From positions 1,984,001 to 2,048,000 of the forward strand of contig NZ_CP050134.2 in NCBI RefSeq assembly GCF_011612265.2: a stretch of 64,000 nucleotides of DNA, read 5' to 3'. The DNA comes from Corynebacterium matruchotii. GTDB lineage: Bacteria > Actinomycetota > Actinomycetes > Mycobacteriales > Mycobacteriaceae. Both the position numbers and the translations under genes were made by a program. Below, piece after piece: positions 34,546 to 44,082 of this stretch. The stretch's first letter is position 1; the number at the start of each line of letters is the position of its first letter. A model generated the notes under the pieces. The model was not told the DNA's origin, searched no databases, and worked only from the letters and a program-made list of their open reading frames with translations.

Positions 34546-36009
34546 TTACTGGTGTTCTTCATCCAGCGGTACCACTGTGACATCGGCAGCAGCTTCAGCG
34601 GCTTTTTCTTCGGCAAGCTGTCCACTGACTTCGGGGTCAACTGGCGATTCTCGAACCTCAATCTGACGGTCATCACCCACGCCAGATCCTTGATTATCAC
34701 TTCCATCGTGGTTGGCGGGTGCTGGCGCATTCTGCAATTCGGGCTTCGCCTGAGCACCGTTGGCGGTGACTTCCTCGGCCTTGGGAGTGATCCCGAAGAA
34801 TTTGTCCAGGCCTTTCACGTTAAACTGCGTGGACATATACCGACTATTATTACTGGTGTTCCATTGGGAAACCACGATATTCATATCGGCAATCGTGGAT
34901 CCTGGTGCAATGTAACCACCGTAAAGTTGAGTGAAGTTATTGGGGGTCTGTGCGGCGCCCCACCCACCATTACCTGCAACAACAACGTGAGCAGGCTTGA
35001 TATCGTTCCAATTAGTATCAATACGGTCAGAAATACGAACCTCGATGGATGCGGTTTTTTCATTAAACATGCACAGTACCCAATGGTCTTCGATACGGCG
35101 AAGGGACATTTCACCGGCTTTCATATCGTCCTTGATGATAGGACTGATATTCCTGCCCCCATTGGCTTCCCAACTCCCATTGACATAGTGCTCCCAGGTA
35201 TTGCGGTCCCCGATTTGTTCGGGTCGGAAACGACTGAGATAGACACCATCATTACGGTTGAAACGGCTGGACATGACATAGACGTAACCGTCGTCACCAC
35301 GTTCCCAGGTGAGAAGATCACCAAAACCATTCATGAAATGTTTACTGGTAGTGGCGACAGACGACCACGTTTTGCCCTGGTCGGTTGACTTCCAAATTTG
35401 GGTGCCGCGAACATTACCGAGCCCTTCGTTCCACATGCCCTGCATGTAGAGGGTTCCATCCAGGTTGATGACGTCCGAAGGAATGAGAGTCAGATTATTG
35501 TCGTGATTATACTTGAGCAATTGCTCAATTCTATCGCCTTTATTCAGGGGCCGTTTGACGACAATTTGGCCATTATCATCATAGGTAGCGATGGCACCAA
35601 TGGGGCTCATCCAATTGCCTTGGCCAAAGCCGTTTCCGCTGAAAGAGTCGCCAAAGATAATGGCGAATTCTTTGTTCTTGTTGATGGGCACCATGATGCC
35701 AAGATCGCCAGCCATGGCTCCCACATGATCTGAGATGCCACGTCCTAGGATGTCTCCCATTTTTTTGGTGATGATTCCGGGGCTTACTTGCATGATGAGT
35801 GGGACGATTTTGGAACGGCCGAGGAGTTTGAGAATTCTTTCCCACAAATCAGAGGATCCGCTAGACCCACTAGACTTATTGGAATCGCTGGAGCTACTAG
35901 AGCTGCCAGACGACAGATCAGAGCTTTGAGCACTCGCGTTAGGCGCTACAATAACGCTGGTAGAGATAGCCATGGTGAGGGCTAACGCACACATATGTTT
36001 ATGAGACAT
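34546..36009 (-). CDS. Secreted DUF4185 protein, GH183-like (possible endo-D-arabinanase)
   Basis: 487 residues. Signal peptide at 1-27 (ALALTMAISTSVIVAPNASA, cleavage after ASA), then a Ser-rich linker, then the DUF4185 domain from about 60 to 400: DLGIMVPINKNKEFAIIFGDSF, GNWMSPIGAIA, TQIWKSTDQGKTW, NGFGDLLTWERGDDGYVYVMSSRF and QLYGGYIAPGS, a five-bladed propeller pattern. DUF4185 includes the GH183 endo-D-arabinofuranases acting on mycobacterial arabinan, so turnover of cell-wall arabinogalactan is the likely role; catalytic acids cannot be confirmed by eye. The tail (400-487) is Ala/Glu/Pro-rich and disordered. A terminator follows. It lies 30 bases downstream of rshA on the same strand and may share SigH control. 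Confidence 0.8.
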   Translation of the reverse strand: MSHKHMCALALTMAISTSVIVAPNASAQSSDLSSGSSSSSSDSNKSSGSSGSSDLWERILKLLGRSKIVPLIMQVSPGIITKKMGDILGRGISDHVGAMAGDLGIMVPINKNKEFAIIFGDSFSGNGFGQGNWMSPIGAIATYDDNGQIVVKRPLNKGDRIEQLLKYNHDNNLTLIPSDVINLDGTLYMQGMWNEGLGNVRGTQIWKSTDQGKTWSSVATTSKHFMNGFGDLLTWERGDDGYVYVMSSRFNRNDGVYLSRFRPEQIGDRNTWEHYVNGSWEANGGRNISPIIKDDMKAGEMSLRRIEDHWVLCMFNEKTASIEVRISDRIDTNWNDIKPAHVVVAGNGGWGAAQTPNNFTQLYGGYIAPGSTIADMNIVVSQWNTSNNSRYMSTQFNVKGLDKFFGITPKAEEVTANGAQAKPELQNAPAPANHDGSDNQGSGVGDDRQIEVRESPVDPEVSGQLAEEKAAEAAADVTVVPLDEEHQ

Positions 36010-36039
36010 ACATTGTAGGCTAGCAAAGGACCACAGTTA

Positions 36040-36312
36040 TTACTCATTCCTAGATGAAAGCTCACCGCGGATCTTATCTCGCAGTGATTTCGGCGCATCA
36101 CAAGCACAACAGTGAAGGATCTCCCGCAAGGCGGTCTCGGCAGCTACTTTTTCGGCGCAGGCTGGACATTCACTGATATGACGTTTCAGCCGACTACAAT
36201 CCTCGTCGGTAAGCTCGTTATCTACCAGTTCGTAAAGAAATATATGCAGGTCATGGCAATTACATTCGCTAGAGACGTGCGGGCGCGAGGCCGCCCAGTC
36301 GGTTTCGTGCAT
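36040..36312 (-). CDS. rshA: RshA, zinc-binding anti-sigma factor of SigH
   Basis: 90-residue redox-sensitive anti-sigma factor that holds SigH inactive until thiol oxidation. The HxxxCxxC zinc motif is His45, Cys49 and Cys52 (HISECPAC); other cysteines (C17, C19, C39, C68, C69, C71) are available for disulphides. GGAAGG precedes the ATG at 36312 by six to seven bases; an ATG 11 codons upstream would overlap sigH and has no such site. It follows sigH by 13 bases, the classical autoregulated pair. Confidence 0.9.
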   Translation of the reverse strand: MHETDWAASRPHVSSECNCHDLHIFLYELVDNELTDEDCSRLKRHISECPACAEKVAAETALREILHCCACDAPKSLRDKIRGELSSRNE

Positions 36313-36325
36313 GATGTAACCTTCC

Positions 36326-36913
36326 TTATTGCTTTTCGACGGCACTCACATCGATGCCGTATTCATGCGCTACATCTTTTAACGTTTCTCGCAACTGTTT
36401 TCTTCCCCGGTGGAGTCGACTCATGACCGTGCCTACCGGTGTGCCCATAATTTCTGCAATCTCTTTATACGATAATCCCTCCACATCAGCGTAATACACC
36501 ACCATGCGATAGTCCTCAGCCAAACCATTCATGGCATTAGAAATCGTTTGGTCAGGTAAACGTTTCAATGCTGCCACCTCGGCAGATTCCAACCCCACTG
36601 CCGTATGAGTGGAAGAATCAAGCAATTGATAGTCAGTAACATCTTCTGCCGAAGAATGCAGTGGTTGCCGCTGTTTCTTACGATAAGAATTAATGTAGGC
36701 ATTGGTCATAATCCGGTACAGCCACGCCTTAAGATTGGTACCTGGAGTAAAGGATTCAAAGGCCTGAAATGCCTTAATATAGGTTTCCTGTACCAGATCT
36801 TCGGCATCTGCCGGATTGCGGGTCATACGAAGCGCGCCACCATAGAGTTGATCAATAAGTGGCAGGGCTTCGGCTTCAAATCGCTCTTGCAGTTCCGGTG
36901 TAGTTGCAACCAT
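36326..36913 (-). CDS. sigH: ECF sigma factor SigH
   Basis: 195 residues. Region 2 contains [18 protein letters not shown] and [20 protein letters not shown] (-10 recognition and core binding); region 4 contains [20 protein letters not shown] followed by [15 protein letters not shown] (helix-turn-helix for the -35). This is the SigH/SigR group controlling thioredoxin, proteasome-linked and heat-shock genes. It is followed directly by rshA. Start is ATG at 36913; ribosome binding is weak (AAGGAAGG lies about 15 bases away). The gene is divergent from a YbaK gene across only 77 bases, so the two promoters overlap closely. Confidence 0.93.
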   Translation of the reverse strand: MVATTPELQERFEAEALPLIDQLYGGALRMTRNPADAEDLVQETYIKAFQAFESFTPGTNLKAWLYRIMTNAYINSYRKKQRQPLHSSAEDVTDYQLLDSSTHTAVGLESAEVAALKRLPDQTISNAMNGLAEDYRMVVYYADVEGLSYKEIAEIMGTPVGTVMSRLHRGRKQLRETLKDVAHEYGIDVSAVEKQ

Positions 36914-36990
36914 CAGGGATTGGGTCTACCTTCCTTGTCGTCTGCCCCCTAGTTTACTGGGCAATAAGCACTACGCCTATTCTTGGTTTT

Positions 36991-37491
36991 ATGTCCAAGA
37001 AGAAACCACATTCGGCAACACCTGCGCTGAAAATTTTAGAGGATGCCGGAATTTCCCATGAGGTGCATACTTTTTCTGCTGGCAATGACCATTTTGGTGA
37101 ACACGCTGTCGCAGAATTGGGAACAGATCCAGAGCGAGTATTTAAAACACTCGTCATCGATCTTAGCGCTGGGAAAGGACCCAAACGCCGGTTAGCGGTG
37201 TGCTGCCTACCAGTAACATACCAACTGTCGCTAAAAAAGGCGGCCGCAGCCCATGGTGTTGCAAAAGCCATCATGGCGGATCCACATGATGCCGAAAAGT
37301 CATCAGGTTATATCCCCGGTGGGATCTCACCCATTGGTCAAAAGCATCAATTGCCTACGGTTGTCGATGAGTCAGCACAGTTATGGGACTCTATTTTTGT
37401 CTCTGGGGGCCGCCGTGGGCTAGACATCGAAATCGCACCACAGGACTTAGCAAACGTGACAGGTGCAAATTTCGCAGATTTGCTAGCATAA
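36991..37491 (+). CDS. ybaK: YbaK/EbsC family Cys-tRNA(Pro) deacylase
   Basis: 166 residues beginning MSKKKPHSATPALKILEDAG. Family motifs: FKTLVID, RRLAVCCLPVTYQLSLKKAA, GYIPGGISPIGQK and ISVSGGRRGLDIE-like (FVSGGRRGLDIEIAP). It removes cysteine mis-charged on tRNA-Pro in trans. The start is placed at the ATG at 36991; TATTCT at 36978-36983 lies seven bases before it, suiting a leaderless transcript. Divergent from sigH, consistent with mycobacterial order near sigH. Confidence 0.88.
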   Translation: MSKKKPHSATPALKILEDAGISHEVHTFSAGNDHFGEHAVAELGTDPERVFKTLVIDLSAGKGPKRRLAVCCLPVTYQLSLKKAAAAHGVAKAIMADPHDAEKSSGYIPGGISPIGQKHQLPTVVDESAQLWDSIFVSGGRRGLDIEIAPQDLANVTGANFADLLA

Positions 37492-37555
37492 CTAGTGGTT
37501 AAACCCACATTTTAAGGTATTTACACCATAGGTTTCATTGTGTATTTCTTAAGTT

Positions 37556-38503
37556 ATGATCCCCCTGATCGCTCCAGCGCGCGATGTTCATGATCGATGG
37601 TACGGGCGGCATACATCTCTGACTAAAACCCAATGGGTTGCTACCAAAGAATACGATTGTCTTCCTTATTTTGAGAAGCTCCTCCTTCACGCTGAGGCCA
37701 TCCGAAGAAGCACCCGGGCTGCAGTGATTTGCGGGAAAGCAGCCGCCGCTATCCGGGGCATTCCTATTCTCAATCTCCAGCACGATACCCGGGTCACATT
37801 AACATTGCCGGGCAAACCACACACACCTTCTCATAATCAATGGCCGATCATAGCTCACTATCGGCGCGCCAGTCTCCCTGATTCGGATTGGGAAGAGGTC
37901 TGTGGGTATCGAATCACCACGCCTGAACGAACCTTCACCGACATTTGCGCTATTGATGGTGAGCTAGAAGGGTTAGCTTTCATTGAGGCTGCACTACGTG
38001 CAGGATATCGAAAAGATACTTTTCAGAAATATCTTGATGACCGGCGAGGTGAATGGGGAATCACCAAAGCCCGAAAAGTGCTTGCTCTGGCTCGCTACGG
38101 TATTGATTCTCCTAGTGAAACTCTTGCCTATTATTTGGCTGCCCAGGTTTATCCCCGGACTTCTATTGAGGCGCAAGCCCAAATGAGCATTAAAAAGCCC
38201 AGCGGTTTATATTCTAGAATCCGGGTTGACCTGCTGTTATTTGGGTGGCTTGTGGTGGAAATCGATGGCCGGATTAAATATGGTGGCGCTGACTCGGCCC
38301 GAGTCTTATTTGAAGAACGGGCCAGAGAAACCGCCATTCTCAGCATGGGATACCATATTTTGCGATTCCATCCATCAGAACTTATCGACAAACTTATTCC
38401 CACCATCGCGGTGGTTCTTAACCAAAATCCTCACCGGCATAGCCCAGAAAAACACACTGTTCCTGATTTAAATAATCCACCGCTTTGGGCATCCTTCACC
38501 TAA
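37556..38503 (+). CDS. AbiEi-like/DUF559 protein with endonuclease-like fold
   Basis: 315 residues. The N-terminal half resembles AbiEi-type or transcription-regulator-like proteins common in mycolata (AAVICGKAAAAIRGIPIL, GYRITTPERTFTDIC). The C-terminal part has the DUF559/Vsr-like restriction fold: SRIRVDLLLFGWLVVEIDG, then ERARETAILSMGYHILRFH, with acids at VD and EIDG. The role is unknown; a nucleic acid enzyme or a remnant antitoxin-like protein are options. No partner AbiEii nucleotidyltransferase lies next to it. TATTTC seven bases before the ATG would suit leaderless transcription. Confidence 0.7.
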   Translation: MIPLIAPARDVHDRWYGRHTSLTKTQWVATKEYDCLPYFEKLLLHAEAIRRSTRAAVICGKAAAAIRGIPILNLQHDTRVTLTLPGKPHTPSHNQWPIIAHYRRASLPDSDWEEVCGYRITTPERTFTDICAIDGELEGLAFIEAALRAGYRKDTFQKYLDDRRGEWGITKARKVLALARYGIDSPSETLAYYLAAQVYPRTSIEAQAQMSIKKPSGLYSRIRVDLLLFGWLVVEIDGRIKYGGADSARVLFEERARETAILSMGYHILRFHPSELIDKLIPTIAVVLNQNPHRHSPEKHTVPDLNNPPLWASFT

Positions 38504-38659
38504 ACCTGCCCATTGTTGCTTGCCTCATGAAATTTGTCGTGAATCTATAACTTTATCCTGCGTTTTCTATCCCTCATTTTTCTCGCATCTCATAAATAAC
38601 CTGTTTTTCTTTGCAGATCATGGTGTTCAATGGTTTTTCTACCCGATGCTATTCATTAC

Positions 38660-38721
38660 AAAGCTCCACTTTTGACTGAAAGACTGAGTTTTTGACGCAT
38701 TTCCTGCAGAAGGGGAGCTTA
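38660..38721. repeat. AAAGCTCC palindrome, element 12 (62 bp class)
   Basis: AAGCTCC (38661-38667) and GGAGCTT (38714-38720), then one mismatch and a short further stem. More eroded than elements 4, 6 and 11. Confidence 0.6.
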
Positions 38722-38765
38722 GCTCTATCTGGCATCCGGCCCAGCTCACGCTGTCGAAATATACT

Positions 38766-38828
38766 GAAGCTCCACTTTTCTCATAACTGGACCCATTATT
38801 CCTGGTTTTAGGTCAGAACGGGAGCTTT
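38766..38828. repeat. AAAGCTCC palindrome, element 13 (63 bp class)
   Basis: AAGCTCC (38767-38773) and GGAGCTT (38821-38827); inner positions are not paired. It starts 106 bp after element 12. Confidence 0.55.
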
Positions 38829-38903
38829 CGTTCCGACTCCCAAGAAACAATTCGATCTTATAGAGATCACCAAAGCCCCCAATCATCTGCGCATCCCTTT
38901 ATC

Positions 38904-40238
38904 ATGGTTCACATGACAGAAAAACCTCGCCCATTTAAATATTGGGAAGCTCCCCTTGCACCCCCACTTCATAAGCCCTTCAAAGCAACGGTGCGAGTAC
39001 CAGGGTCGAAATCAATCACCAATCGGGCTTTAGTTTTAGCTGCCATTGCCGAAAATCCCACCACCATCACCGGCGCCCTATGGTCCCGTGACACCCAACT
39101 CATGGCGCAAGCCCTCAAACGTATCGGCGTGGATGTCCAAGCGGAGCCAGATCCTGACTCCCCTGCTAATGCCACAATTTTTGTGGAGCCAACTGGGTTC
39201 ACCGGCGGCACAGTGGACTGTGGCCTGGCAGGGACCGTGATGAGATTTGTTCCGCCGTTAGCCGCATTAGCCGATGGTGATGTGTTTTTTGATGGTGATG
39301 AGCATGCCCGTCAACGACCCATGAAGGGAATCTTAGATGGATTACGTGCACTAGGAATTTCCGTTCAAGGAGATAGCCTTCCATTTAAAGTTTCAGGCAA
39401 TGGCTCTCCCATGGGGGGCATGGTAGAGATCGATGCCTCAGCATCATCCCAATTTGTCTCTGGCTTATTGCTGGCAGCACCACGATTTGCCCAAGGGATA
39501 ACCGTACGCCATATAGGTGAGACACTACCGAGCATGCCGCATATTGAAATGACTGTTCATATGCTGCGACAAGCTGGAGCTAGCGTGGACACTACAACGG
39601 CATATCAATGGTCCGTAGCACCCGGCCCAATTCGAGGTGGGGTGGTACGGGTGGAACCGGATTTATCAAATGCCACACCATTTTTAGCAGCTGCCGCAGT
39701 TACTGGCAGCACCGTGCAGGTGAAGGATTGGCCAACAACCACCACCCAACCAGGTGACGCAATCCGAAATATTTTGGAACGCATGGGCTGTACAGTTTCA
39801 CTCACTGATGGCGATCTCACTGTGACAGGTCCAAAGCCGGGATCACTTCAGGGAATCGAAATTGACATGTCAGACATTGGTGAATTGACCCCTACGGTTG
39901 CGGCAATGGCAACCGTCGCAAATTCACCATCAGCATTGACAGGAATTGCGCATTTACATGGCCATGAAACAGACAGGCTTCAAGCGTTAGCAACGGAGAT
40001 CACTAAAATTGGTGGCCAGTGCTCCGAGCTACCTGATGGGTTGGCCATCAAACCGTCAGGTAGTCTTCATGGGGCGCATTGGTCTACTTACGATGACCAC
40101 CGCATGGCGACCACCGGCGCCATCATTGGGCTAGTCGCTCCCGGAATCAAAGTAGAAAACATCGAAACAACAGCCAAAACCCTACCGGGATTTGACCGCA
40201 TGTGGGCAGACATGGTGCAAGAAATGGGTATGCCATGA
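38904..40238 (+). CDS. aroA: 3-phosphoshikimate 1-carboxyvinyltransferase (EPSP synthase)
   Basis: Sixth step of the shikimate pathway: phosphoenolpyruvate plus shikimate-3-phosphate to EPSP. 444 residues with family signatures [14 protein letters not shown] (about 35-48), the [15 protein letters not shown] loop, [11 protein letters not shown] and the C-terminal [10 protein letters not shown] box. The start could be the ATG at 38904 or the one three codons later (38913); neither has a ribosome binding site. It ends in a four-base ATGA overlap with rsgA, so the two are translationally coupled, as in mycobacteria. Confidence 0.95.
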   Translation: MVHMTEKPRPFKYWEAPLAPPLHKPFKATVRVPGSKSITNRALVLAAIAENPTTITGALWSRDTQLMAQALKRIGVDVQAEPDPDSPANATIFVEPTGFTGGTVDCGLAGTVMRFVPPLAALADGDVFFDGDEHARQRPMKGILDGLRALGISVQGDSLPFKVSGNGSPMGGMVEIDASASSQFVSGLLLAAPRFAQGITVRHIGETLPSMPHIEMTVHMLRQAGASVDTTTAYQWSVAPGPIRGGVVRVEPDLSNATPFLAAAAVTGSTVQVKDWPTTTTQPGDAIRNILERMGCTVSLTDGDLTVTGPKPGSLQGIEIDMSDIGELTPTVAAMATVANSPSALTGIAHLHGHETDRLQALATEITKIGGQCSELPDGLAIKPSGSLHGAHWSTYDDHRMATTGAIIGLVAPGIKVENIETTAKTLPGFDRMWADMVQEMGMP

Positions 40239-41236
40239 CACGTTCCTGGGATGAATCCGATGTCAAGATCCGCCCATCTAAACGTTCCCGCCCCCGAACT
40301 AAAGACCGACCAAAGCATGACGATGCCAAATTCGGCATGGTGATAACCAAGGATCGGGGCCGGTGGGGAGTAGTGTTAGATGACCAGAGCGCCCAGGAAA
40401 ACCCCATAGTATGCATGCGCGCTCGGGAGCTCGGTCGCACCCCCATAGAGGTTGGTGACCGGGTAGGAATAGTTGGCGATACGTCTGGGCGAAAAGATAC
40501 TTTAGCGCGAATCGTCAAGCTAGCTGAACGACAATCCGTACTACGTCGCACCGCCGATGACACCGACCCATATGAACGCATTGTGGTGGCCAATGCCGAA
40601 CAGCTTTTGATTGTTTGCGCCGTGGCAGACCCACCACCCCGAACCGGGTTTGTGGAACGCGCCCTGGTTGCTGCGTTTGTGGGAAACCTGCAACCGATTA
40701 TTTGTTTAACCAAATCCGACTTGGCGGATCCCACCCAATTTGCCACCGAGTTTGATGCGTTGAATGTGCCGGTAGTGATATGTGGAATCAACGATCACTT
40801 AGAACCCATCCTCGACATTGTAAGTGGTCATGTTACTGCCTTGATTGGACACTCCGGGGTAGGAAAATCTACCCTAGTTAATCGCATTATTCCGCACGCC
40901 CAGCGGGAAACTGGTGAGGTTTCCGGGGTGGGGAAAGGCCGACATACCTCCACGCAAACAGTAGCGCTACGGTTGCCGACCGACGGTTGGATCATTGATA
41001 CCCCGGGAATCCGATCTTTTGGGCTGGCCCATGTGAATGCAGATACGGTTGTAGGGGTGTTCGAAGATTTGGCTGAAGCAGTGCACGATTGCCCACGTGG
41101 TTGCACTCATGCCGGACCGCCAACTGACCCGGAATGTCAACTAGATTCATTCAATATCGATTCCCCTACTGGAAGGCGGGTCATAGCAGTGCGAAAATTA
41201 TTGGCCGCATTGCGTTCCAACGTAGAGTGGAAATAA
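40235..41236 (+). CDS. rsgA: Ribosome small subunit-dependent GTPase RsgA
   Basis: Late 30S assembly GTPase, circularly permuted. Order: OB-fold region (about 35-90), G4 motif TKSD, then G1 GHSGVGKST, the HTSTQT switch, and G3 DTPGIRSFG; a zinc-binding tail CPRGCTH...C near residues 285-300 follows. 333 residues from the ATG at 40235, which overlaps the aroA stop. A start 11 codons upstream inside aroA is possible but less likely. Confidence 0.93.
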   Translation: MTRSWDESDVKIRPSKRSRPRTKDRPKHDDAKFGMVITKDRGRWGVVLDDQSAQENPIVCMRARELGRTPIEVGDRVGIVGDTSGRKDTLARIVKLAERQSVLRRTADDTDPYERIVVANAEQLLIVCAVADPPPRTGFVERALVAAFVGNLQPIICLTKSDLADPTQFATEFDALNVPVVICGINDHLEPILDIVSGHVTALIGHSGVGKSTLVNRIIPHAQRETGEVSGVGKGRHTSTQTVALRLPTDGWIIDTPGIRSFGLAHVNADTVVGVFEDLAEAVHDCPRGCTHAGPPTDPECQLDSFNIDSPTGRRVIAVRKLLAALRSNVEWK

Positions 41237-41249
41237 TGACCGTAGGTTC

Positions 41250-41987
41250 TCAAGCTCCCTTACACACAGTGTCTATTTGTTCACTGGTCATTTGGACTGT
41301 AGATTTCTCCCCAAAATCATCAGCGATATCGGAGTTCAGGTAAATTTTGAGTGTCCCATTGCCGTCCTCTTTTGCCTGCTTAATACTTATGTCAAGGTGG
41401 CGATTGGTGGGAACCTTATCAAGATCTTCTTGATTTTCAACCGAAAAATCTACGGAAGAAATCTTGGTGCCATTAAACTCGATTTTCACCACATAAGGAA
41501 TGGTGCGATCTTTAGGGTTAATACGCAAGGTTACTGGTGGGTTAGCGGGGAAAACCCACCGGATGTTCAGGTCTAATCGGGCACGATTATCCTCAAGTTG
41601 CACGATGGAACCTCCGCGAAGTTCGGCAAAGTGTTCAGCCCCCGAGGGGAAACCATTGGGGAATTTGCTATCACAGGTATTGAATGCGTATTCGCTACCT
41701 GATACCACAACCCCCTCCGGGATATTCTCTTTCGAAGTTATGGTCGAACCATTGCCTTCAATGTTGGATCGTGATGTGCTGGTGTTAGCCGTTGTGGTGG
41801 TTGTTGTACTGCGTGATGTGGTGCTACGTAACGTAGTGCTAGAAGTAGGAGTATTGGTAGCTGCAGCCTCGGATTTGGGGGTGCTCTCCATAGCATTATT
41901 GAGCAACGCCTGCATATTACAACCAACCAACAGCGGCATTGTCATAAGCGCCACCAAGATTAATCGCTTAGATGCTATATCGCGCAT
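41250..41987 (-). CDS. Lipoprotein with Ser/Thr-rich stem, unknown function
   Basis: 245 residues. Signal peptide with lipobox PLLVGC (Cys23), so anchored to the outer face of the cytoplasmic membrane. Residues 35-85 are a Ser/Thr run (TTSRSTTTTTTANTSTSRS), a likely glycosylated stem. A globular domain of about 150 residues follows with TCDSKFPNGFPSG and a final Cys. GAGAGG precedes the ATG. Convergent with rsgA across 13 bases. The pattern of the C-terminal domain resembles the next gene (both end in a Cys near a VT/TVC motif), so an old duplication is possible. Confidence 0.75.
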   Translation of the reverse strand: MRDIASKRLILVALMTMPLLVGCNMQALLNNAMESTPKSEAAATNTPTSSTTLRSTTSRSTTTTTTANTSTSRSNIEGNGSTITSKENIPEGVVVSGSEYAFNTCDSKFPNGFPSGAEHFAELRGGSIVQLEDNRARLDLNIRWVFPANPPVTLRINPKDRTIPYVVKIEFNGTKISSVDFSVENQEDLDKVPTNRHLDISIKQAKEDGNGTLKIYLNSDIADDFGEKSTVQMTSEQIDTVCKGA

Positions 41988-42201
41988 GACATATCCTCTC
42001 TATTACCTATCATTGGATACATCCCCATTAAAGCCTTATCAGATTTGATTCTTCAAGACATCCGACCAATAGGGCACATTGAGCCAACAATATCAAGATT
42101 GATACCCTGTTCGAATAGGCGTACAGCAAACACGATATATCAATAAATAAGCGAATCTCTGTTCGGTAGCTGCTTGCCACAGCAGCTACCGAAACTACCC
42201 C

Positions 42202-42867
42202 TTATGTTGATGACTTTGGGGCCTTACACTGGGTCACCACTGTCTTATTGCTTATTTCCATAACTGTTTTATCGGTAAAATATTTGCCAAACTCCGGCAC
42301 CAAATACACCACAATGGTATTCCCCAATGATGAGATCCCGTTTTTGCCCTTGTCGATTTTCTTTACCTCATCATTCTTTGCCGGATCATCCGAACCATAC
42401 TGTGGTGTAATAATTCCGTCGCCTATGCTTAGGTGCTTAAAATCAAAACGCATATATACCCGATCCTTCCCCTCGGGAGCGGACCACAAGGTGAATGTAC
42501 CGTCCCGATCGTCGGGCATGTTCCCTATCGTAAACTGAATCATCCGCCGGTGATCGGTACTATCTGCAACAAAACCACCAAGCAATGCCGGCTCATTTTC
42601 CGGCGTCAATTGCGCCATGGGTAAAATCTCCGGCGAATTCTGACGTCGCAGTGTACACTCCGTCAAATCTATCCGCGTGCCATCCTTGACGTTGCCACCA
42701 GGGACGGCTTTTTCAGAAGCATCAGCAGCTTCAGCAGTAGTTGCTGCTTCTGACTCCGATGCAGGTGGTTGAGTCGGCTGTGTTTCCTCCGCTGAACAAC
42801 CCCCCAATAATGGTATAAGCATCAACGCACACAATGAGCTGCGGATCCCGAACATGTATTTCTTCAT
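42202..42867 (-). CDS. Lipoprotein, unknown function, possible paralogue of its neighbour
   Basis: 221 residues; signal peptide with lipobox PLLGGC (Cys24), then an Ala/Glu/Pro/Thr linker to about residue 55, then a domain with DLTECTLRRQN and NTIVVYLVPEFGKYFTDKTV. Two cysteines bracket the domain (ECT and TQCK), as in the neighbouring lipoprotein. Overall identity is too low to be sure of kinship. No ribosome binding site stands out; ATG at 42867. 214 bases separate the two genes. Confidence 0.75.
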   Translation of the reverse strand: MKKYMFGIRSSLCALMLIPLLGGCSAEETQPTQPPASESEAATTAEAADASEKAVPGGNVKDGTRIDLTECTLRRQNSPEILPMAQLTPENEPALLGGFVADSTDHRRMIQFTIGNMPDDRDGTFTLWSAPEGKDRVYMRFDFKHLSIGDGIITPQYGSDDPAKNDEVKKIDKGKNGISSLGNTIVVYLVPEFGKYFTDKTVMEISNKTVVTQCKAPKSST

Positions 42868-42967
42868 AAACTTCAGGCTAATACAGTTCGCATAATCTAT
42901 CTAAGTTATCAGACCTCGTTAGCCCCATTATTTGACATCTAACGCACAGGAAGAAGCGTCGAAAAGC

Positions 42968-43474
42968 TTAAAGCAACTCCACTATGACACCCAACTCGGA
43001 GGGGTCAAACCACGCCAAATAATTAGCCAATGCATCACCGACGGTGAGCTCCGCATCCTCATCACCCAAATCGGCAGCATCAATCACCGCAATTGCTTTC
43101 TGCGTGGCAGGCTCGCTCGACTCCACGTCAACATGAATCGCCGCAACCGACTGCAACGAAAACGTCGGAGGATCCAACGACACCACAGACTCCCCCAGCT
43201 CCGGGCGGTACGTTACTGCAGAATCTGGCACGTCAATGGAGATTACCACCCGCCGATGCGGGAATTTCTCCACCTCACCGGTAGCAAGCAGACGCAATGA
43301 TGCCCGTGAAGCATCGTCAAAAACATATTCCGAAAAATCCTCTTCCTCCCCCTCAATAAAGAAATCCCGAACAGCCGGAGTCACCATAAACCCATAACCA
43401 GACCTAGCGGTCAGCTCCCCCGACTCATTCAACTGCCAGAGCATATCCACAGTTGCTGGCACATATACACGCAT
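42968..43474 (-). CDS. DUF6912-like conserved actinobacterial protein
   Basis: 168 residues starting MRVYVPATVDMLWQLNESGEL, with a middle acidic region and the segment RASLRLLATGEVEKFPHRRVVISIDVP. This matches an actinobacterial family of unknown role (DUF6912 as I recall). No signal peptide or membrane helix. The ATG directly follows the TAG of the HAD gene upstream (no gap), so the two are co-translated. Confidence 0.7.
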   Translation of the reverse strand: MRVYVPATVDMLWQLNESGELTARSGYGFMVTPAVRDFFIEGEEEDFSEYVFDDASRASLRLLATGEVEKFPHRRVVISIDVPDSAVTYRPELGESVVSLDPPTFSLQSVAAIHVDVESSEPATQKAIAVIDAADLGDEDAELTVGDALANYLAWFDPSELGVIVELL

Positions 43475-43885
43475 CTAGAATTCACCCTCAATATCCAACA
43501 ACCCGGTGATCTCCACAATCGCTCGATCAAACTGCTGGTAATACACCCCCACCAAACCAGCCTCGACCGCGCCACGCACATTCAAAATCGAATCATCGAC
43601 CATGACGCAATCCCGCATTGGTAAATCCAATGCGTCCGCAGCTGCTTGAAATGCTTCTTTACTAGGCTTCTCCGCCCCAATCTCACCGGACAACAGCACC
43701 GCGTCTACTATGCCTTGTGTCTCTAAAACCCGAATGGGATCAGCAGCCGGGCCACCCGGATCATTCGATAACACAGCAGTCGGGATGCCCACCTGCCGAA
43801 CGGTTTCTAGCAGGTTGCGCCACCGACGCTGATCTTCATCAGTACCGTCCAACACCCCCACATAGTCAATAATTAAACCACGCAC
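43475..43885 (-). CDS. Minimal HAD-like hydrolase, cap-less
   Basis: 136 residues with HAD-IA motifs: IIDYVGVLDG (motif I, Asp7), VLSND (motif II, Ser), GAEKPSKEAF (motif III, Lys) and MVDDSILNVRGA (motif IV). The second Asp of DxD is Val here, so phosphatase chemistry is doubtful. No cap domain is present. GTG at 43885 with GAGGTG about ten bases upstream. Gene pair with DUF6912. Confidence 0.75.
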   Translation of the reverse strand: MRGLIIDYVGVLDGTDEDQRRWRNLLETVRQVGIPTAVLSNDPGGPAADPIRVLETQGIVDAVLLSGEIGAEKPSKEAFQAAADALDLPMRDCVMVDDSILNVRGAVEAGLVGVYYQQFDRAIVEITGLLDIEGEF

Positions 43886-44082
43886 CGCTATTGTTCACCT
43901 CGCAGAGAAATATTTACGTTAAGATTTGAAGTACCACATATATTGTGGCACGTCCTGGGTATTATTCTTGCATAACCTGTGCAGCGAATCATCCCCAACA
44001 TGAAACTTTTACGGAATTTTATTCCTTCACTGTCACCTTCGGCGGCCCGCCATGGGAATCACAAATAAGGAAAGTGATACTC

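Larger units (their letters stand above)
38504..38903. other. Intergenic region before aroA with two palindromes
   Basis: 400 bases without a gene. Elements 12 and 13 of the AAAGCTCC family occupy 38660-38828. No clear ribosome binding site leads into aroA. Confidence 0.5.
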
